DNA of 64,000 nucleotides from an uncultured Opitutia bacterium (GCA_937952235.1 CALFZM010000082.1:37261-101260); one strand, 5' to 3'. Positions 9,003 to 18,355 are shown, numbered from the stretch's first letter. Numbers and translations are program-made. Notes: generated by a model not told the origin, from the sequence alone.

Positions 9003-11408
9003 ATGTCGGTTCGCAACCAGCTCAAACTCCTCGTTGGCGGACGTAACGTCCGCTCCGGCAGCCGCCCACCCGTGTCCCCCACGACCGCGGCGATGAGCGA
9101 GTTTCTCGAGCGGAGCCGCCTGGTCGCGGCGCTGATATTCATCGTGACGGTCGCTGCGATCGTGCTGATCAGCTCGGCCGGGGTTTCGACGCTCAACGCC
9201 CCCGTGCTCGTGAACGAGCTGGCGACGAGCCGGATCAGCGCCCTCGTGCCCTTTACCTACGAAAGCGAGGAGCGCACCCAGGCGGCGCGGGCCCAGTTGC
9301 TCGACCGGCTGCCTCCCGTCTACCGGCTGGACCTCGAGCCGTTGCGCCGCTTCGAAGCGGCCGCGCAGAAGCTGCTCTCGCAACTGGCGGAGTTCGAAGG
9401 CCGCGTGGCCGCCGGCGCGGTGCAGGCTGGCAACCGGCGGGTGGAGCTGGCCCGGATCGCCGACACCTTCAACAGCCACGGCCCCTATGATGCGACCGCG
9501 GAGGATATCGCCTCGGTCCTGGCGGCCGGGGACACGCGCACCCGGGCGGAGATTTTCGAGAACGCGCTCGCCACCCTGCGCGACCTCTATGCGCGCGGTA
9601 TCAGCGACTCCTCGCTCGGCACCCTGAGTCCGGGCAACGCCGTGGTGTTCCAGATCGCCCGGCCCGACGGCGCCGTGGCCCAGCGCTCGGTGCAGACCAA
9701 GGAGGACGCGCTCACGGTGCTGCGGGTAAGCCTGGGCTCCCACAACCTGTCGCGGCAGGCGACGCAGGCGTATTTCCGCATCTTTCTCTCCGGCCTGACG
9801 GCCAACGTCGTCTTCGATCGCGCCGCCACCGAGGCCCGGCACGAGCTCGCCGCCAAGGCGGTGCCGCCGGTAAAGGTCAACGTCGCGCGCGGGCAGACCA
9901 TCGTCGAAGCCGGCACCCGGGTGTCGCCCGAACAGCACGAGATGCTCGTCGCGCACCGCCAGTACGTGCGGGATCACGGCGACGGGGAGTTGAACGAGAG
10001 CCTCACGCTCTTCGGCCGCGTGCTGCTCGTCATGGCGATGGTATTCGCCTCGCTGATCTACATCCGGATCGAGGATCCGGAGACGCTCCGGAGCAACACC
10101 CGCTGCGGGCTGCTCGCCCTGGTCGTGATCGTCAACCTGGCGCTGGTCCGCGCCAACTACTCGCTGGGCGGCGCCGAGTTTTTCATGCGGGACGGTTCCT
10201 GGGCCTCCACCCTGCCCTACATCGCCCCCACGGCGTTCGCCCCGCTGATCGTGGCCATCCTGATCGATGCCGGCTCCGGCATCTTCATGGCGCTGCTCAT
10301 TTCGATCTTCACCGGAGTCATCTACGGCAACCGCCTCGACCTGCTCGTGCTCACGTTCCTGTCGTCGCTCGTGGCCATCTATTTCGGGCGCGATGCGCGC
10401 CAGCGCGGACGGCTCGTCCGGGCGGCGGGCGCCGGCGGGCTCACGATCGCCGCCTTCGCGGCCCTGGTCGGCATCGCCAACCAGACGCCCTTCGACACGC
10501 TCATGCGCCAGATGATCGCGGGCCTCGGCACCGGCATCCTGACCGGCATCGGCGTGGTCGGCCTGCTCCCGGTCCTCGAATCGCTGTTCAAGCGCACGAC
10601 CGACATCACGCTGCTCGAGCTCACCGACTACAATCACCCCCTGCTCCGGCAGATGCAGCTCGAGGCGCCCGGCACCTATCACCACTCGCTGGTGGTGGCC
10701 CAGCTCTCGGAGAACGCCGCCAACGCCATCGGGGCCAATCCGCTCGTGGCCCGCGTCTGCGCGCTGTTCCACGACGTCGGCAAGACCGCCAACCCGCTCT
10801 ACTTCGGCGAAAACCAGCGCGATCGCACGAATCCGCATGCGGACCTCACGCCCGCCGAGTCCGCCCAGGTCATCAAGCAGCACGTCCGCGACGGTGTGGA
10901 CCTCGCCGTCAAACACCGGCTCCCCCGCGCGGTGATCGACGTGATCAAGCAGCACCACGGGACCACGCTGGTACGCTACTTCTACCAGCGCGCCATCGAG
11001 GAATCGCGCGCCCCCTTCGCCCGGGCCGGCACCGGACAGCCGCTCACCGCCGACACCTGCCAGACCGCCGCGATGATCCCCTTGCCCGAAGAGCTGCCGT
11101 TCCGTTACGACGGCCCGAAGCCCCAATGCAAGGAGAGCGCCATCATCTCGCTCGCCGACGGCGTGGAGGCGACCACCCGCTCGCTCCGCCAGGTGCGGCC
11201 GGAGGACCTGCAGGACACGGTCAACCGCATCGTTGCCGACCGCATCGCCGACGGCCAGCTCGACGAGGCGCCGCTCACCCTCGAGGAAATCACGCGGATC
11301 AAGAACAGCTTCCAGTTCACGTTGCTCAACATGCTGCACTCGCGGGTCGCGTATCCCCCGCTCGACAAGGGCAGCAACGACCTGCCGCCGGCCCAGGCCA
11401 AGGCGTGA
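9003..11408 (+). CDS. 7TM-HD phosphodiesterase (PgpH/YqfF family)
   Basis: 801 residues. Layout: a TM near residues 38-57 ('LVAALIFIVTVAAIVLI'), a long extracytoplasmic 7TMR-HDED domain (to about 340), a cluster of TM helices (about 340-520), then a cytoplasmic HD domain with 'TYHHSLVVAQLSENAA' (about 557-572), 'ALFHDVGKTANP' (about 586-597) and 'KQHVRDGVDLA'. PgpH in Listeria degrades the second messenger c-di-AMP; that role is probable here but unproven. ATG 9003 is used; an ATG at 9093 (MSEFLERSRLV) lies closer to the first TM and is an alternative. The stop overlaps the GTG of ybeY by four bases (GTGA), so the two are probably translationally coupled. Confidence 0.92.
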   Translation: MSVRNQLKLLVGGRNVRSGSRPPVSPTTAAMSEFLERSRLVAALIFIVTVAAIVLISSAGVSTLNAPVLVNELATSRISALVPFTYESEERTQAARAQLLDRLPPVYRLDLEPLRRFEAAAQKLLSQLAEFEGRVAAGAVQAGNRRVELARIADTFNSHGPYDATAEDIASVLAAGDTRTRAEIFENALATLRDLYARGISDSSLGTLSPGNAVVFQIARPDGAVAQRSVQTKEDALTVLRVSLGSHNLSRQATQAYFRIFLSGLTANVVFDRAATEARHELAAKAVPPVKVNVARGQTIVEAGTRVSPEQHEMLVAHRQYVRDHGDGELNESLTLFGRVLLVMAMVFASLIYIRIEDPETLRSNTRCGLLALVVIVNLALVRANYSLGGAEFFMRDGSWASTLPYIAPTAFAPLIVAILIDAGSGIFMALLISIFTGVIYGNRLDLLVLTFLSSLVAIYFGRDARQRGRLVRAAGAGGLTIAAFAALVGIANQTPFDTLMRQMIAGLGTGILTGIGVVGLLPVLESLFKRTTDITLLELTDYNHPLLRQMQLEAPGTYHHSLVVAQLSENAANAIGANPLVARVCALFHDVGKTANPLYFGENQRDRTNPHADLTPAESAQVIKQHVRDGVDLAVKHRLPRAVIDVIKQHHGTTLVRYFYQRAIEESRAPFARAGTGQPLTADTCQTAAMIPLPEELPFRYDGPKPQCKESAIISLADGVEATTRSLRQVRPEDLQDTVNRIVADRIADGQLDEAPLTLEEITRIKNSFQFTLLNMLHSRVAYPPLDKGSNDLPPAQAKA

Positions 11409-11941
11409 GCGCCTCCCGCCCGCGTTCGTCCGCCTCCGGCCCGGCCGCCGCCGAGGTCGTCATTGCCAACCGCCACCCGCGGCTGCGTTTCGCCCCCGCT
11501 CAGGTGCAGCGCCTGTTCGAGATCCTGGAAAACGAGCGCGCCGCCATCACCGGTTCCCGCCCCCCTTCCGCCGGTGGCGAGCTGTCGATCGTCTTCCTGA
11601 CGGACCGCGCGCTGGCCCGGCTGCACGCCGAGTATCTCGACGACCCCTCGACGACCGATGTGATCACCTTCCCAGGCGAACCGCTGGTCGGCACCGCCGG
11701 CGAGATCTGCGTCTCCGCCGACACCGCCGCCGCCTACGCCCGCGCGCACGGGCGCGACTTCAGCACCGAGCTGACGCTCTATCTCGTCCACGGCTGGCTG
11801 CACCTCGCCGGATACGACGACCTGCAACCGGTCCGGAAACGCGCCATGCGCCGCGCCGAAGGCCGCGGCCTGCGCGCCCTGACGCGGGCCGGAGCCATCC
11901 CGCGTTTCACGCTCCGGCGACCGAGGAAAACGGCCACGTAG
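11405..11941 (+). CDS. ybeY: Endoribonuclease YbeY (rRNA maturation)
   Basis: 178 residues from the GTG at 11405 inside the upstream stop (GTGA). YbeY is a metal-dependent RNase for 16S rRNA 3'-end processing and late ribosome quality control. The core 'STTDVITFP' and 'GEICVSADTA' lead to the metal site 'LVHGWLHLAGYDD': His129 and His133 are kept, but the third ligand position, His in the E. coli-type HGxLHLxGYDH, is Asp139. The same His-to-Asp change is, to my knowledge, seen in some other phyla, so the enzyme is probably still active. A basic C-terminal tail (RFTLRRPRKTAT) follows. It ends directly before repeat copy B. Confidence 0.9.
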   Translation: MSASRPRSSASGPAAAEVVIANRHPRLRFAPAQVQRLFEILENERAAITGSRPPSAGGELSIVFLTDRALARLHAEYLDDPSTTDVITFPGEPLVGTAGEICVSADTAAAYARAHGRDFSTELTLYLVHGWLHLAGYDDLQPVRKRAMRRAEGRGLRALTRAGAIPRFTLRRPRKTAT

Positions 11942-11944
11942 AAT

Positions 11945-12021
11945 GGTGGAGCGGCTTGTCCCCAAGCCGCTGGCGGACCGGTCCACCGTACTTCAGCCGC
12001 CTGGGGACAGGCGGCTCCACC
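11945..12021. repeat. Palindromic element copy B (family 1)
   Basis: 77 bp from GGTGGAGC to GCTCCACC, with hairpins GCGGCTTG-TCCC-CAAGCCGC and GCCGCCTG-GGGA-CAGGCGGC. It starts four bases after the ybeY stop. It is the only copy in the window not between convergent genes: both neighbours read rightward. The remaining 188 bp before the next gene show no other clear feature. Confidence 0.9.
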
Positions 12022-12209
12022 GCCACGGCATCGTTCCGTATAGTGGCACCGGACTTACTCGTGGCCAGCCGACGCGGCCCGGAGTTTTTCGGGGGGCCGA
12101 ACGGCCCAGCACAGCCACGGGCAAAACCGACTCCCTGCTGCCGCGACGCGGGCGGCACCATCGACGGGGGCCCCAGTCGCATCGCCCCGGCGTAACTCAC
12201 CACCACATC

Positions 12210-13001
12210 ATGAACCCACTCCGTCACCTCCTCCTCCCGCTGCTGCTCGTGTCGTTCGGCCTCGGCCTCACGCAGGCTCAGACCAGTCCGACCCCGGCCG
12301 GGGAGACCACCCTGCAACTCGACGTCGGTTTCGGCGTGCGCGCCGTCCCCCCGGCACGCCTGGCCGTGCCGGCCGGCGACAGCCTCCGCCTCATCGCTCC
12401 GGCCGCCGGTGCCGGCTACAGTTATATCTGGACCAAGAACGGCCGCGCCCTTCCCGGCGCGAACGAGCGCACGCTCGTCGTCGGTGCCGTGGGGCCGGCC
12501 GATGCCGGCACCTACGCGTGCCAGCTTTCGAGTCCGACCACCCTGCCCCAGCCCTCGCAGCTTGTCGTCCTCGCCGTCGGGCCTTCGGATCGCCTCATCA
12601 ATCTCTCCACGCGCGGCGTCGTGAGCCCGGGACAGAGCCTCGTCAGCGGCTTCGCCGTGTCCGCGTCCGGCCAGGGCAAGAAACTGATCGTGCGGGCGAT
12701 CGGACCGTCCCTCGCCCTGTTCGGCGTCGCAGATCCGCTGCGCCAGCCCGTCCTGCGCTTCTACGACCAGAACGGCCGCCCCTACGAGAACGGCTACGCC
12801 TATCCGCCTGTCGTCGGCGGGCCGACCTACGAGAGCGACCTGGCGGAGTCACTGGCCCGCACCGGCGCGTTTCCGCTTCCCGCCGGAACCCGCGACGTGG
12901 TCGTGATGATGCCGTTTGTCGCCGGCGCCTACACCGCCGAGGTCACCTCGGGCGACGGCTCGACCGGTACCGTGCTGCTCGAGATCTACGAGGTTCCCTG
13001 A
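12210..13001 (+). CDS. Secreted Ig-like protein with Opitutaceae-type C-terminal domain
   Basis: 263 residues from the ATG at 12210, which begins a signal peptide (MNPLRHLLLPLLLVSFGLGL). Residues about 40-125 look like an immunoglobulin-like domain ('YIWTKNGRALPGANERTL', 'ADAGTYACQLSS'). Residues about 128-263 form a second domain: 'DRLINLSTRGVVSPGQSL', 'KKLIVRAIGPSLALFGV', 'GAYTAEVTSGDGSTG' and the end 'VLLEIYEVP'. The same C-terminal module occurs twice in the large subtilase/propeller protein (3' part at 23277-26123). The role is unknown; the module could serve in adhesion, export or surface anchoring. No catalytic residues are evident. It is flanked by repeat copy B upstream and the DUF502 gene downstream. 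Confidence 0.75.
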   Translation: MNPLRHLLLPLLLVSFGLGLTQAQTSPTPAGETTLQLDVGFGVRAVPPARLAVPAGDSLRLIAPAAGAGYSYIWTKNGRALPGANERTLVVGAVGPADAGTYACQLSSPTTLPQPSQLVVLAVGPSDRLINLSTRGVVSPGQSLVSGFAVSASGQGKKLIVRAIGPSLALFGVADPLRQPVLRFYDQNGRPYENGYAYPPVVGGPTYESDLAESLARTGAFPLPAGTRDVVVMMPFVAGAYTAEVTSGDGSTGTVLLEIYEVP

Positions 13002-13131
13002 CGGCCACGGCAGCGGGCGCGAGTCCGCTCCGGGTCGGGCTCGCGGCAGGGGCGGCGGACTGACCGAAGGCGATTCGGGCGGCCGCCGCCACCGGCCTCA
13101 GCCGCGGTCCGGCCAGAAATCTTTTGCGTCT

Positions 13132-13836
13132 ATGCCACGGCCGAGGACGCTACCGGACGCCTCCATGCCGGCCGCCGCACCGTCTCCACCGTCCCGCCTG
13201 ATCACGTTTCGCAACGCCTTCATCTCCGGCGCGCTCATGGTCGCGCCGCTGGTGGTGACGGTCTGGGCGTTCCGCACCATCATCGACATCGTCGGCGGCA
13301 CCTTCCGTCCGCTTTACGAAAGCCGCCTGCCGGAATCGCTGCAGCGGCTGCCGTTCTTCTGGGACTTCCTCGCCACGCTCGTGGTGATCCTCCTCGTGAC
13401 GCTGCTCGGGTTCCTTTCGAACTACGTCTTCGGAAAATACTTCCTCAGCATCGGCGAACGGTTGATCCAGCGCATCCCAGGCATCGGCGCGCTGTACAAT
13501 TCGGTGAAGCAGATCGTCGCCACCTTCGGCACGCAGAACCGGAACCTTTTCAGCAAGGTCGTGCTGGTCGAGTTTCCCCGCAAGGGGACGTGGGTGATCG
13601 GCTTCCTGACCAACAAGCAGCAGGGCGAGGCGCAGCAGTACACCAGCGGCGAGGCCTGGACCATCTTCGTGCCCACCACGCCCAATCCGACGAGCGGCTT
13701 CCTCATTCTCGTGCCGCGCCAGGACATCGTGGAACTGGAGATGCCCGTCGGCGACGGGATGAAGATGATCATTTCCGGCGGGGCCGTGGTGCCGCCCTGG
13801 ACCGCCGAGACCCGTTCCGCGGTCGCGACGTCCTAG
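13132..13836 (+). CDS. DUF502-family inner-membrane protein
   Basis: 234 residues from the ATG at 13132 (ATG 13165 is an alternative). Two TM segments are visible ('ISGALMVAPLVVTVWAF' and 'FLATLVVILLVTLLGFL'), followed by the DUF502 signature 'RIPGIGALYNSVKQI' and a soluble domain ('VVLVEFPRKGTWVIGF', 'FVPTTPNPTSGFLILVP'). The biochemical function of this widespread family is not established. It is followed at 27 bp by the RecO-like gene. Confidence 0.88.
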   Translation: MPRPRTLPDASMPAAAPSPPSRLITFRNAFISGALMVAPLVVTVWAFRTIIDIVGGTFRPLYESRLPESLQRLPFFWDFLATLVVILLVTLLGFLSNYVFGKYFLSIGERLIQRIPGIGALYNSVKQIVATFGTQNRNLFSKVVLVEFPRKGTWVIGFLTNKQQGEAQQYTSGEAWTIFVPTTPNPTSGFLILVPRQDIVELEMPVGDGMKMIISGGAVVPPWTAETRSAVATS

Positions 13837-13862
13837 CGTCGCGCCCGGACTTGCCGCCGCCC

Positions 13863-14513
13863 GTGCCCGCGCAGCAGCTGCAGACGGATGCCTTCGTGCT
13901 GGCCCGCCGGCCGCCCGCGGATTCGTATCAGACCCTCACCGTGTTCTCCGCCGCGCACGGCGGGCTGCTCGCGCTCCAGCGTATCCGCAAGTCGGCGACC
14001 GCCGGAGCCGGGCCGCTCGACCTTTTCGACGAGGCGGCGCTGCAGCTGGAATCGTCCAACCAGGGCCGCACCTGGTTCATCCGTGAGGCGCGGCTGCTCG
14101 CGCGCCCGGCCGGCATCGGCCGCAGCTACGAGGCGCTGCGGCTGGCCTCGGCGCTCGCCGCGCTGGTCGCCCGGCACCCGGTCGACGAAGCGAGCCGCCC
14201 GGCGGTGGCGGACCTGCTCCGGACGGCCTTCGCGGCCTTCGCGGCCGACCCGCGGCCCGATATCGTCTTTTTCAAGAGCCTCTATCGCTTCGCGCGCGAC
14301 GAGGGCCATCCGCTGCGCGAACACTGGTTTCCCACCCTGCCGGCCGCGGACCGCAGCGACGTCGCCACGCTGGTCAACCAGCCGCTCGCCGGGCAGACGG
14401 CCGATGCGGCGACGGTCGCGCGGTTGCAGCGCCGGCTCGAGGACTATCTCCGCGGACACACCGAAATCCTCGTCGACGCCGCGCCGCCCGAGCGCCCGGA
14501 GGCTTCCGCTTGA
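13863..14513 (+). CDS. RecO-like DNA repair protein
   Basis: 216 residues from a GTG at 13863 (a TTG at 13851 is an in-frame alternative). The N-terminus reads as the RecO OB-fold: 'TDAFVLARRPPADSYQTLTV', 'AAHGGLLALQRIRK', 'LFDEAALQLE'. It is followed by a helical part ('YEALRLASALAALVARHPVD'). RecO loads RecA with RecR and anneals SSB-coated DNA. The Cys4 zinc site of many RecO proteins is absent. Its stop TTGA overlaps the TTG start of the helicase gene, so the two repair genes are probably co-translated. The assignment rests on N-terminal pattern and context. Confidence 0.68.
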   Translation: MPAQQLQTDAFVLARRPPADSYQTLTVFSAAHGGLLALQRIRKSATAGAGPLDLFDEAALQLESSNQGRTWFIREARLLARPAGIGRSYEALRLASALAALVARHPVDEASRPAVADLLRTAFAAFAADPRPDIVFFKSLYRFARDEGHPLREHWFPTLPAADRSDVATLVNQPLAGQTADAATVARLQRRLEDYLRGHTEILVDAAPPERPEASA

Positions 14514-17167
14514 TCTTCGACCTCGACCAGCGCACGGCCGCCCTCAGCGTCGGCGAATTCTCCGACTTCGCCGTCGGGCCGCGCGGCGGCGGCGACGGCG
14601 GCGCGGCGGGGCTCTGGCGCGCCCAGCTCGGCACCCACTGGCACCAGGAGCTGCGCACGCGGACCGCCGCCATCGACGCCGCGGCGGAGTTCGAGGTGCC
14701 GGTTGCCGGCCGCATCGTGCACCGCGGGTGGACGCTCACGCTGACCGGCCGCATCGACCAGCTCCAGCGGGACGGCGGCGGCCGGCTCACGCTCCGTGAG
14801 ATCAAGACCGTGCTGCGCCCGCTGCCGGCCGACGAGGCCGAGCTGCGCGCCGCCCACCCCGCGTACTTCATCCAGCTCGCGTGCTACGCCGCGCTCGCCC
14901 GGCTCGGCGCCCTCGCGCTCGCGCCGGCGCGCGACGGGATCCGGCCGGAACTCGTGTTCGTCGAGACCGCCAGCGGCCTCGTCCAGACGATCGTGCTGAC
15001 GCCGGCGGACGAAGGCCTCTTCCACGCGCAGCTCGAGCGTTGTGCCGAATTCCTGGACCTGCGGCGGCGCGCGCGCGAACGCCTGCGCGGGCTCCGCTAC
15101 CGGCCGGCGTTCGCCACCCCGCGCCCGGGACAGGAAACGACCCAGGCCGCCCTCGCCGAGCTCTTCCGCACGCGCCCGCTGACCCTCTTCGAGGCGCCGA
15201 CCGGCTTCGGCAAGACCGGCACCCTGCTGGAGTTCGGCCTCGGCCAGCTCCGGTCGGGGCATTTCGACCGCCTGCTCTCCCTCACGAGCAAGGCCACCGG
15301 ACAGCTCCAGGTCGTGCGCACCCTGCAGGCCATGACGGCGCCGGTCGCCGGCGAAACGGCCGTCGGTACCACGCCCGTCGCGGCCTGGCACGTGCGCAAC
15401 AAGTCCGAGCACTGCGTGAACACCGTGTTCCACTGCGTGCGCGACCGCTGCCTCTATCTGGACGGCATCGCGGAACGCTGGGAACGGAGCGGGCTCGCCC
15501 GATTCTATCTCGACGAGCGCCACGCGCGCGACCTCGACACGCTGCGGGCCGCCGGGCGTGACGCGCGCATCTGTCCCTACGAAATCACGCGGACCGCGCT
15601 CGCGTTCAACGACGTCTGGATCGGCGACTACAACTACGTCTTCGCCCCGCGCAACCGCGGCCTCTTCTTCGAGCAGCCCGGCTTCGTGGCTGCGCGCACG
15701 CTGCTCCTCGTCGACGAGGCGCACAACCTGCCTGCGCGGGTCGCCGACGCCTACTCGCATGCGTTCTCCGCCGACGCCACCGAGGACGTGCGCGCCGAAC
15801 TTTTCCGCGTGCGCCCGCCCGCCGGGCTCAGCCAGGCGTGGGACCACTGGTGTCACTTCCTGCGCCAGCTCCGCGCGAGCGAAGGGCTCGGCGCCGCCGA
15901 CGAGGATGACGCCCGCCACCTGCTCGGGGAAGTGGCGAAGCACCTGCGCACGACGCCCCTCGATCTCGGCGAACTCGGCCCGCACGTCGCCGACGCGCTC
16001 TGGTCGGTGCCGGCGCTCGTCGACGAGCTCGCGGCCACGTCGCTGCCGCGGCTCTGGTGGAGCCCGCGCGACCGCGAGCTCGAGCTGACGTGCCTCGACG
16101 CCGCCGGCGCGATCGGCCCCGCCCTGCGCGATTTCGGGGGCGTCGTGCTGGCAAGCGCCACGCTCACGCCCGTCGATGGGTTTTGCGCCGCCTGTGGCCT
16201 GGACGGGATGGCCGACACGACGCCGCCTGCCGGCGAGACCGGCCGGGTGGCCGACGTACCCGCGCCGGAGAAACTCGGCACGCTCTCCAGGCGCGACACG
16301 AAGAAACTCTTCCGCCAGCTCACGAGCGGCGCCGAGCTCCTTCGGCTCGAGGAGGCGCGCGACGCGGCCAGTCCCGCGCTGCTGCGCGCGCACACGCCCT
16401 GGCGCGACGGCGCCTACGACGTGCTGTACGACGCGCGCGTCGACACCACGTTCCAGCAGCGCACCCAGCACCATGCCACGACCGCCGCGACGATGGTCGC
16501 GATGCACAAGGCCGCGGCGCTGGCCGCCCCGCGGGGGGCGGGACTCGCGGTGGTGGCCGTCTTCTTCCCGAGCTATGCCTACGCGGAGGCGATCGCAGCC
16601 GAACTCGGACGCCAGGGTGCCGCGTTGCGTGTCGCCTTGCAGCCGCGTCAGCGCGACCTGGCGGCCCAGGCGGCCTGGGTCGAGGAGTCGCTGCTGCTCT
16701 CCGACGCCCTGTTCCTGGTGCTCGGCTCCAGTTTCGCCGAGAGCATCGACTCTCTCGGCGGCCGCGTCACCCACGCCGTCGTGGTGGGCCCCGCCCTGCC
16801 GGAGGTGAACCCCGTGCAGCGCGCCCGGCTGGCGGAGGCGGGCCGCGCCGGGCTCGCCCGCGACGCGGCGTTCCGCCGCGTCTATCAGATCCCGGGCATG
16901 AACAAAGTGAACCAGGCGCTGGGCCGGCTCGTGCGCGCCCCCGGGCAACGCGCGCGCGTCGTGCTGCACTGCCGCCGGTTTCTCGAGCCGTCGTATGCGG
17001 CGCTGCTGGAACCCGAGTACCAGGGCGGCACCCGCTGCGCCGACGCGGGCACGTTCACGGCGTGGGTGGAAGGCGCCCCCGACACGACCATGGCCCGCGC
17101 CGATCCGCGCGGCGCGCCGCCGTCCTCCGGAACGAACGACCCATGGAACTTTCGCGCCATGCGGTGA
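14510..17167 (+). CDS. Fe-S superfamily 2 helicase with N-terminal PD-(D/E)xK nuclease-like domain
   Basis: 885 residues from a TTG at 14510 overlapping the recO-like stop. N-terminal about 200 residues: 'GTHWHQEL', 'TGRIDQL' (Asp83) and 'LREIKTVLRP' (Glu97, Lys99), the layout of a RecB/Cas4-like nuclease. The helicase core then has Walker A 'EAPTGFGKT' (about 228-236), four cysteines spaced as in XPD/DinG Fe-S helicases ('HCVNTVFHCVRDRC' about 302-314 and 'ICPYE' about 355), the DEAH box 'LLVDEAHNLPAR', and a C-terminal part with 'LVLGSSFAESIDSLGG' and 'NQALGRLVRAPGQRARVV'. It should unwind 5'-to-3' and cut DNA in repair. This resembles DinG-type or nuclease-helicase fusions; the precise role is inferred. 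Confidence 0.85.
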   Translation: MIFDLDQRTAALSVGEFSDFAVGPRGGGDGGAAGLWRAQLGTHWHQELRTRTAAIDAAAEFEVPVAGRIVHRGWTLTLTGRIDQLQRDGGGRLTLREIKTVLRPLPADEAELRAAHPAYFIQLACYAALARLGALALAPARDGIRPELVFVETASGLVQTIVLTPADEGLFHAQLERCAEFLDLRRRARERLRGLRYRPAFATPRPGQETTQAALAELFRTRPLTLFEAPTGFGKTGTLLEFGLGQLRSGHFDRLLSLTSKATGQLQVVRTLQAMTAPVAGETAVGTTPVAAWHVRNKSEHCVNTVFHCVRDRCLYLDGIAERWERSGLARFYLDERHARDLDTLRAAGRDARICPYEITRTALAFNDVWIGDYNYVFAPRNRGLFFEQPGFVAARTLLLVDEAHNLPARVADAYSHAFSADATEDVRAELFRVRPPAGLSQAWDHWCHFLRQLRASEGLGAADEDDARHLLGEVAKHLRTTPLDLGELGPHVADALWSVPALVDELAATSLPRLWWSPRDRELELTCLDAAGAIGPALRDFGGVVLASATLTPVDGFCAACGLDGMADTTPPAGETGRVADVPAPEKLGTLSRRDTKKLFRQLTSGAELLRLEEARDAASPALLRAHTPWRDGAYDVLYDARVDTTFQQRTQHHATTAATMVAMHKAAALAAPRGAGLAVVAVFFPSYAYAEAIAAELGRQGAALRVALQPRQRDLAAQAAWVEESLLLSDALFLVLGSSFAESIDSLGGRVTHAVVVGPALPEVNPVQRARLAEAGRAGLARDAAFRRVYQIPGMNKVNQALGRLVRAPGQRARVVLHCRRFLEPSYAALLEPEYQGGTRCADAGTFTAWVEGAPDTTMARADPRGAPPSSGTNDPWNFRAMR

Positions 17168-17207
17168 AAGCTGGCGGAAGGCGCGGCCGCCGGCCAACGT
17201 CGCGGCG

Positions 17208-18062
17208 ATGAACCGCCGTTCCTTCCTGCAGGCCAGCAGCCTGGCCCTCGGAGCGAGTCTCCTCGCGTCACCCCGCCCCGCCCACGCCGGAGAGTTCACC
17301 GGCAAGATCCGCAAATCGCTCAAATGGGGCATGGCCGCCAATGCCGCCAAGGGCCTGCCGCTGGTGGAGGCGTTCCGCAAATTGCGCGCCTGCGGCTACG
17401 AGGGCGTCGAGCCCCATGTCTCGCAGGTGAAGGACGCCGCGGAATGGTCGGCCGCCAGCCAGGCGAGCGGCCTGATCATTGACGGCACCGTCGGCGGCCG
17501 GCCCGGCGCACTCGAAAGCGGGATCGATCTCACGAAGAAACTCGGCGGCGACTCGATGCTCGTGGTCGTGCCTTACGACATCAAGAGCCCCCTCGTCCCG
17601 CAGTGGCACACCGCCCGCGACCAACTCAAGGCCGCCGCGCCCTACGCCGAGAAGCAGAAGATCAAGCTGCTGATCGAGAACGTGTGGGCGACGTTCCTCA
17701 TCAGCCCCTTCGACATGGCCCGCTTCATCGACGAAGTGGGCAGCCCGTGGGTGCAGGTGCACTTCGACATCGGCAACATGATGCGCTGGGGCGTCGCCGA
17801 ACACTGGGCCGCGGTGCTGGGCAAGCGTTCCCAGAAACTGGACGTCAAGGAATACGACCTGAAGAAGGCGATGGAGGAAGGCATGAGCAAGGGCTTCAAT
17901 GTCCCCCTCGGCGAGGGCAGCATCAACTGGCCCGCCGTGCGCGCCGAACTCGCCAAGATCGGCTTCACTGGCTGGGCTGCCGCGGAGGTGCGCGGCGGCG
18001 ACTGGACCTACCTCGCGGACGTCGCCCGGCGCATGGACAAGGTCCTGGACCTCGCGCCGTAG
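17208..18062 (+). CDS. Tat-exported TIM-barrel protein (sugar phosphate isomerase/epimerase family)
   Basis: 284 residues from the ATG at 17208. The N-terminus 'MNRRSFLQASSLALGASLLA' is a twin-arginine signal, cut near 'AHAGEF'. The rest is a xylose-isomerase-like TIM barrel: 'ACGYEGVEPHVSQVKDA' for an early strand, 'KIKLLIENVW', 'VQVHFDIGNMMRWG', 'GEGSINWPAVRAEL' and 'GWAAAEVRGGDW'. Metal ligands are probably the Glu/Asp/His residues in those segments. Relatives in Planctomycetes and Verrucomicrobia act on sugars or inositols in the periplasm; the substrate here is unknown. It is convergent with the sialidase-like gene across repeat copy C. Confidence 0.87.
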   Translation: MNRRSFLQASSLALGASLLASPRPAHAGEFTGKIRKSLKWGMAANAAKGLPLVEAFRKLRACGYEGVEPHVSQVKDAAEWSAASQASGLIIDGTVGGRPGALESGIDLTKKLGGDSMLVVVPYDIKSPLVPQWHTARDQLKAAAPYAEKQKIKLLIENVWATFLISPFDMARFIDEVGSPWVQVHFDIGNMMRWGVAEHWAAVLGKRSQKLDVKEYDLKKAMEEGMSKGFNVPLGEGSINWPAVRAELAKIGFTGWAAAEVRGGDWTYLADVARRMDKVLDLAP

Positions 18063-18198
18063 GCTGCGCGGCGCGAGCCATCGACGGCGGAACGCGCCCG
18101 CGCTCCCCGCGCCTCCCGCTCGCGGCGGATACGGTGGTCCAAGCGGCGCCGTGGTCGCGCTGTGCTCCGTCGCAGCTCAGGCAGAATGATGCCGTTGC

Positions 18199-18274
18199 GG
18201 TGGAGCCGCCTGTCCCCGGGCGGCTGACGTCTGGTGGACCAGTCCGCAGCAGCTTGAGGACTAGCCGCTCCACC
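18199..18274. repeat. Palindromic element copy C (family 1)
   Basis: 76 bp from GGTGGAGC to GCTCCACC in the convergent gap between the TIM-barrel and sialidase-like genes. The left hairpin is GCCGCC-TGTCCCCG-GGCGGC. The right half (GCAGCTTGAGGACTAGCCGC) has decayed pairing. The rest of the 293-bp gap shows no other feature. Confidence 0.85.
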
Positions 18275-18355
18275 CTTCAGTGCGGCGGTTCTCACGGCTG
18301 ATTTGAAGGCCAACGGCATGAGTCCGCATAGGCTCAGACGCCGGCCGCACCGCCC

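Noticed and set aside
14444..17380. 978-codon open frame on the minus strand over the nuclease-helicase gene
   Set aside because: High GC keeps antisense frames open; the plus-strand reading has full helicase motifs, while the antisense product is Arg/Glu/Gly-rich with no motif.
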